A DNA stretch of 64,000 nt from Pseudomonas oryzihabitans (GTDB lineage Bacteria; Pseudomonadota; Gammaproteobacteria; Pseudomonadales; Pseudomonadaceae). The notes beneath the pieces were generated by a model. It saw only the letters and a list, made by a program, of their open reading frames with translations. It was not told the origin of the DNA and did not search any database. The position numbers and the translations under genes were made by a program. The stretch's first letter is position 1. Each line of letters begins with the position of its first letter. Below are positions 62,579 through 64,000 of this stretch, one piece after another. Location of the stretch: contig NZ_CP021645.1 in NCBI RefSeq assembly GCF_006384975.1, positions 4,616,001 to 4,680,000 on the forward strand. The letters are read 5' to 3'.

Positions 62579-64000
62579 ATGATACCGCCTCTTCGTCCCG
62601 ATCTGCCTCCTACTCTCGTCGCATGCGCCGACCTCGCCGAGCGCCGCCTGGGCGAAGCTCTGGCCGGCGAGTCGACTGCTGCCGCTCGGCATGCGCAGTG
62701 GTCCGCGCCGTTGCGCGCGGAATGGCGGCGGGTGGCTGCGCTCAGTGATTTCGTCGTCGAGCAATTCTGTCGCCTGCCCGAGCCCTGCCTGGCACTGGTC
62801 GACAGCGGTGCCCTGCACCAGGCGCTGGCGCCGGGGGAGATGGCGCAGCGGCTGCGCGAGGTGCTGGCGGACTGCCCGGACGAAGCCGAGTTGGGGCGGC
62901 GCTTGCGGCGTTTCCGCATGCTGCAGCAGGTACGCATCGTCTGGCGCGACCTGACCCGCCAGGCCGACCTGGTGGAAACCTGCCGCGACCTCAGCGACCT
63001 GGCCGATGCCTGCATCGACCAGGCCTGCGCCTGGCTGTACGCCCAGCAGTGCGCCCAGTTCGGCGTGCCGACCGGTCAATATAGTGGCGAGCCGCAGCAG
63101 TTGGTGGTGCTGGGCATGGGTAAGCTGGGCGCGGGCGAACTCAATCTGTCCTCCGACATCGACCTGATCTTCGCCTATGGCGAGGCGGGCGAGACGCGCG
63201 GGGCGCGGCGCGAGCAGGACAACCAGGAATTCTTCACCCGGCTCGGCCAGCGGCTGATCAAGGCGCTGGACGCCGTCACCGTGGACGGCTTCGTCTTCCG
63301 CGTCGACATGCGTCTGCGCCCCTATGGCAGCGCCGGCGCCCTGGTGCTGAGCTTCGCGGCCATGGAACTCTATTATCAGGACCAGGGGCGCGACTGGGAG
63401 CGCTACGCCATGATCAAGGCGCGGGTGGTCGGTGGCGACCAGGCCAGTGGCGCCGAATTGCTGACCCTGTTGCGGCCCTTCGTCTATCGGCGTTACCTGG
63501 ATTTCTCCGCCATCGAAGCCTTGCGCAGCATGAAGCAGCTGATCCGGCAGGAGGTGCGCCGGCGCGGCATGACCGACAACGTCAAGCTGGGCGCGGGTGG
63601 CATCCGCGAGGTGGAGTTCATCGCCCAGGCTTATCAGCTGATCCACGGCGGGCGTGATCCGGTACTGCAACAGCGGCCGCTGCTCAAGGTGCTGACCAGC
63701 TTGCGCGAGCGAGGCTATCTGCCGGCGTCGGCCGAAGCCGAGTTGCGCGAAGGCTATGGTTTTTTGCGTTATGTCGAGCATGCCTTGCAGGCCATCGCCG
63801 ATCAGCAGACCCAGACCCTGCCGGTGGACCCCCAGAACCGGGCTCGGGTGGCCTTCCTGATGGGCTACGCCGACTGGGACGCCTTCTATGCGGCACTAGA
63901 CGGCTGGCGTACGCGCGTCGATTGGCATTTCCAGCAGACCATCGCCGATCCGGAGGAAGAAGCCCAGAGCGCCGAGCTGGAAGACAGCTGGCTGCCATTA
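62579..64000 (+). CDS. glnE: Glutamine synthetase adenylyltransferase/adenylyl-removase, 5' part
   Basis: 474 residues visible, open to the window edge. The first nucleotidyltransferase-like (adenylyl-removase) domain is present: LVVLGMGKLGAGELNLSSDI, DLIFAYGEAGET with the G-S-D-I-D-L metal site, VFRVDMRLRPYGSAGALVLS, and MIKARVVGG, KLGAGGIREVEFIAQAYQLI. The second domain lies beyond the window. It controls glutamine synthetase by (de)adenylylation. Start ATG 62579 is the only in-frame Met before the conserved region that I consider likely; its ribosome site is weak. Confidence 0.95.
   Translation, partial: MIPPLRPDLPPTLVACADLAERRLGEALAGESTAAARHAQWSAPLRAEWRRVAALSDFVVEQFCRLPEPCLALVDSGALHQALAPGEMAQRLREVLADCPDEAELGRRLRRFRMLQQVRIVWRDLTRQADLVETCRDLSDLADACIDQACAWLYAQQCAQFGVPTGQYSGEPQQLVVLGMGKLGAGELNLSSDIDLIFAYGEAGETRGARREQDNQEFFTRLGQRLIKALDAVTVDGFVFRVDMRLRPYGSAGALVLSFAAMELYYQDQGRDWERYAMIKARVVGGDQASGAELLTLLRPFVYRRYLDFSAIEALRSMKQLIRQEVRRRGMTDNVKLGAGGIREVEFIAQAYQLIHGGRDPVLQQRPLLKVLTSLRERGYLPASAEAELREGYGFLRYVEHALQAIADQQTQTLPVDPQNRARVAFLMGYADWDAFYAALDGWRTRVDWHFQQTIADPEEEAQSAELEDSWLPL

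Overview
The window is a high-GC chromosomal segment from a Pseudomonas-type gammaproteobacterium. This rests on gene content and neighbourhoods: groES-groEL followed by colR-colS and a methyltransferase/WapQ-like kinase pair; glnE divergent from aceE-aceF with a dipA-like gene and msrA alongside; and the panE-kinase, yajQ, mscS and ampG cluster. A species close to P. oryzihabitans would fit, but that is a guess.

Positions 1-18893, minus strand, hold a P2-like contractile tail cluster cut by the left edge of the window. Read in the direction of transcription it runs: tail protein X, holin, endolysin, a small protein, nested Rz/Rz1 spanins, tail completion R, cassette A (J, I, fibre, chaperone, second fibre, chaperone), baseplate V and W, cassette B (J, I, fibre, chaperone, a frameshifted NlpC/P60-like gene), cassette C (J, I, fibre, chaperone), sheath FI, tube FII, E/E' with a programmed -1 frameshift, and tape measure T. 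P2 has one J-I-fibre set; this locus has three diverged sets and four fibre genes with three different tip types. No head, portal or terminase genes lie upstream of X, where P2 keeps them, and no integrase is visible between X and the nearby tRNA-Gly. The locus is therefore either an R-type tailocin or a head-less defective prophage. The three-cassette baseplate is the main candidate for something undescribed. Cassette C lies between two related terminator-like repeats, and cassette A sits between two copies of a short sequence, which points to growth by duplication or insertion.

Positions 18894-20271 form the boundary: a HigBA toxin-antitoxin pair with a palindromic operator, a terminator, about 460 bp without a convincing gene, and a tRNA-Gly(CCC) gene whose 3' end faces the tail cluster.

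Positions 20272-45969 are core chromosome: a protealysin-type protease with its emfourin inhibitor, a metallo-beta-lactamase-fold lipoprotein, RluE, a HAMP receptor without an output domain, divergent argO/argP, an SDR protein, an ion-channel-like protein overlapping a cobalamin adenosyltransferase, a sensor kinase with panE, yajQ, a small MscS channel, ampG with an alkyltransferase-like gene, a DUF481 protein, fxsA, groESL behind a sigma-32-like promoter, the colRS envelope-stress system with its LPS-modifying neighbours, and pncB.

Positions 45970-64000 continue with selO (a 172-bp MITE on its 5' side and a decayed MITE end on its 3' side), mscK, a K+/H+ antiporter, rlmJ, a REP-like cluster, msrA, a dipA-like c-di-GMP phosphodiesterase, the pyruvate dehydrogenase genes aceF and aceE with two palindromes upstream, and the 5' part of glnE running off the right edge.
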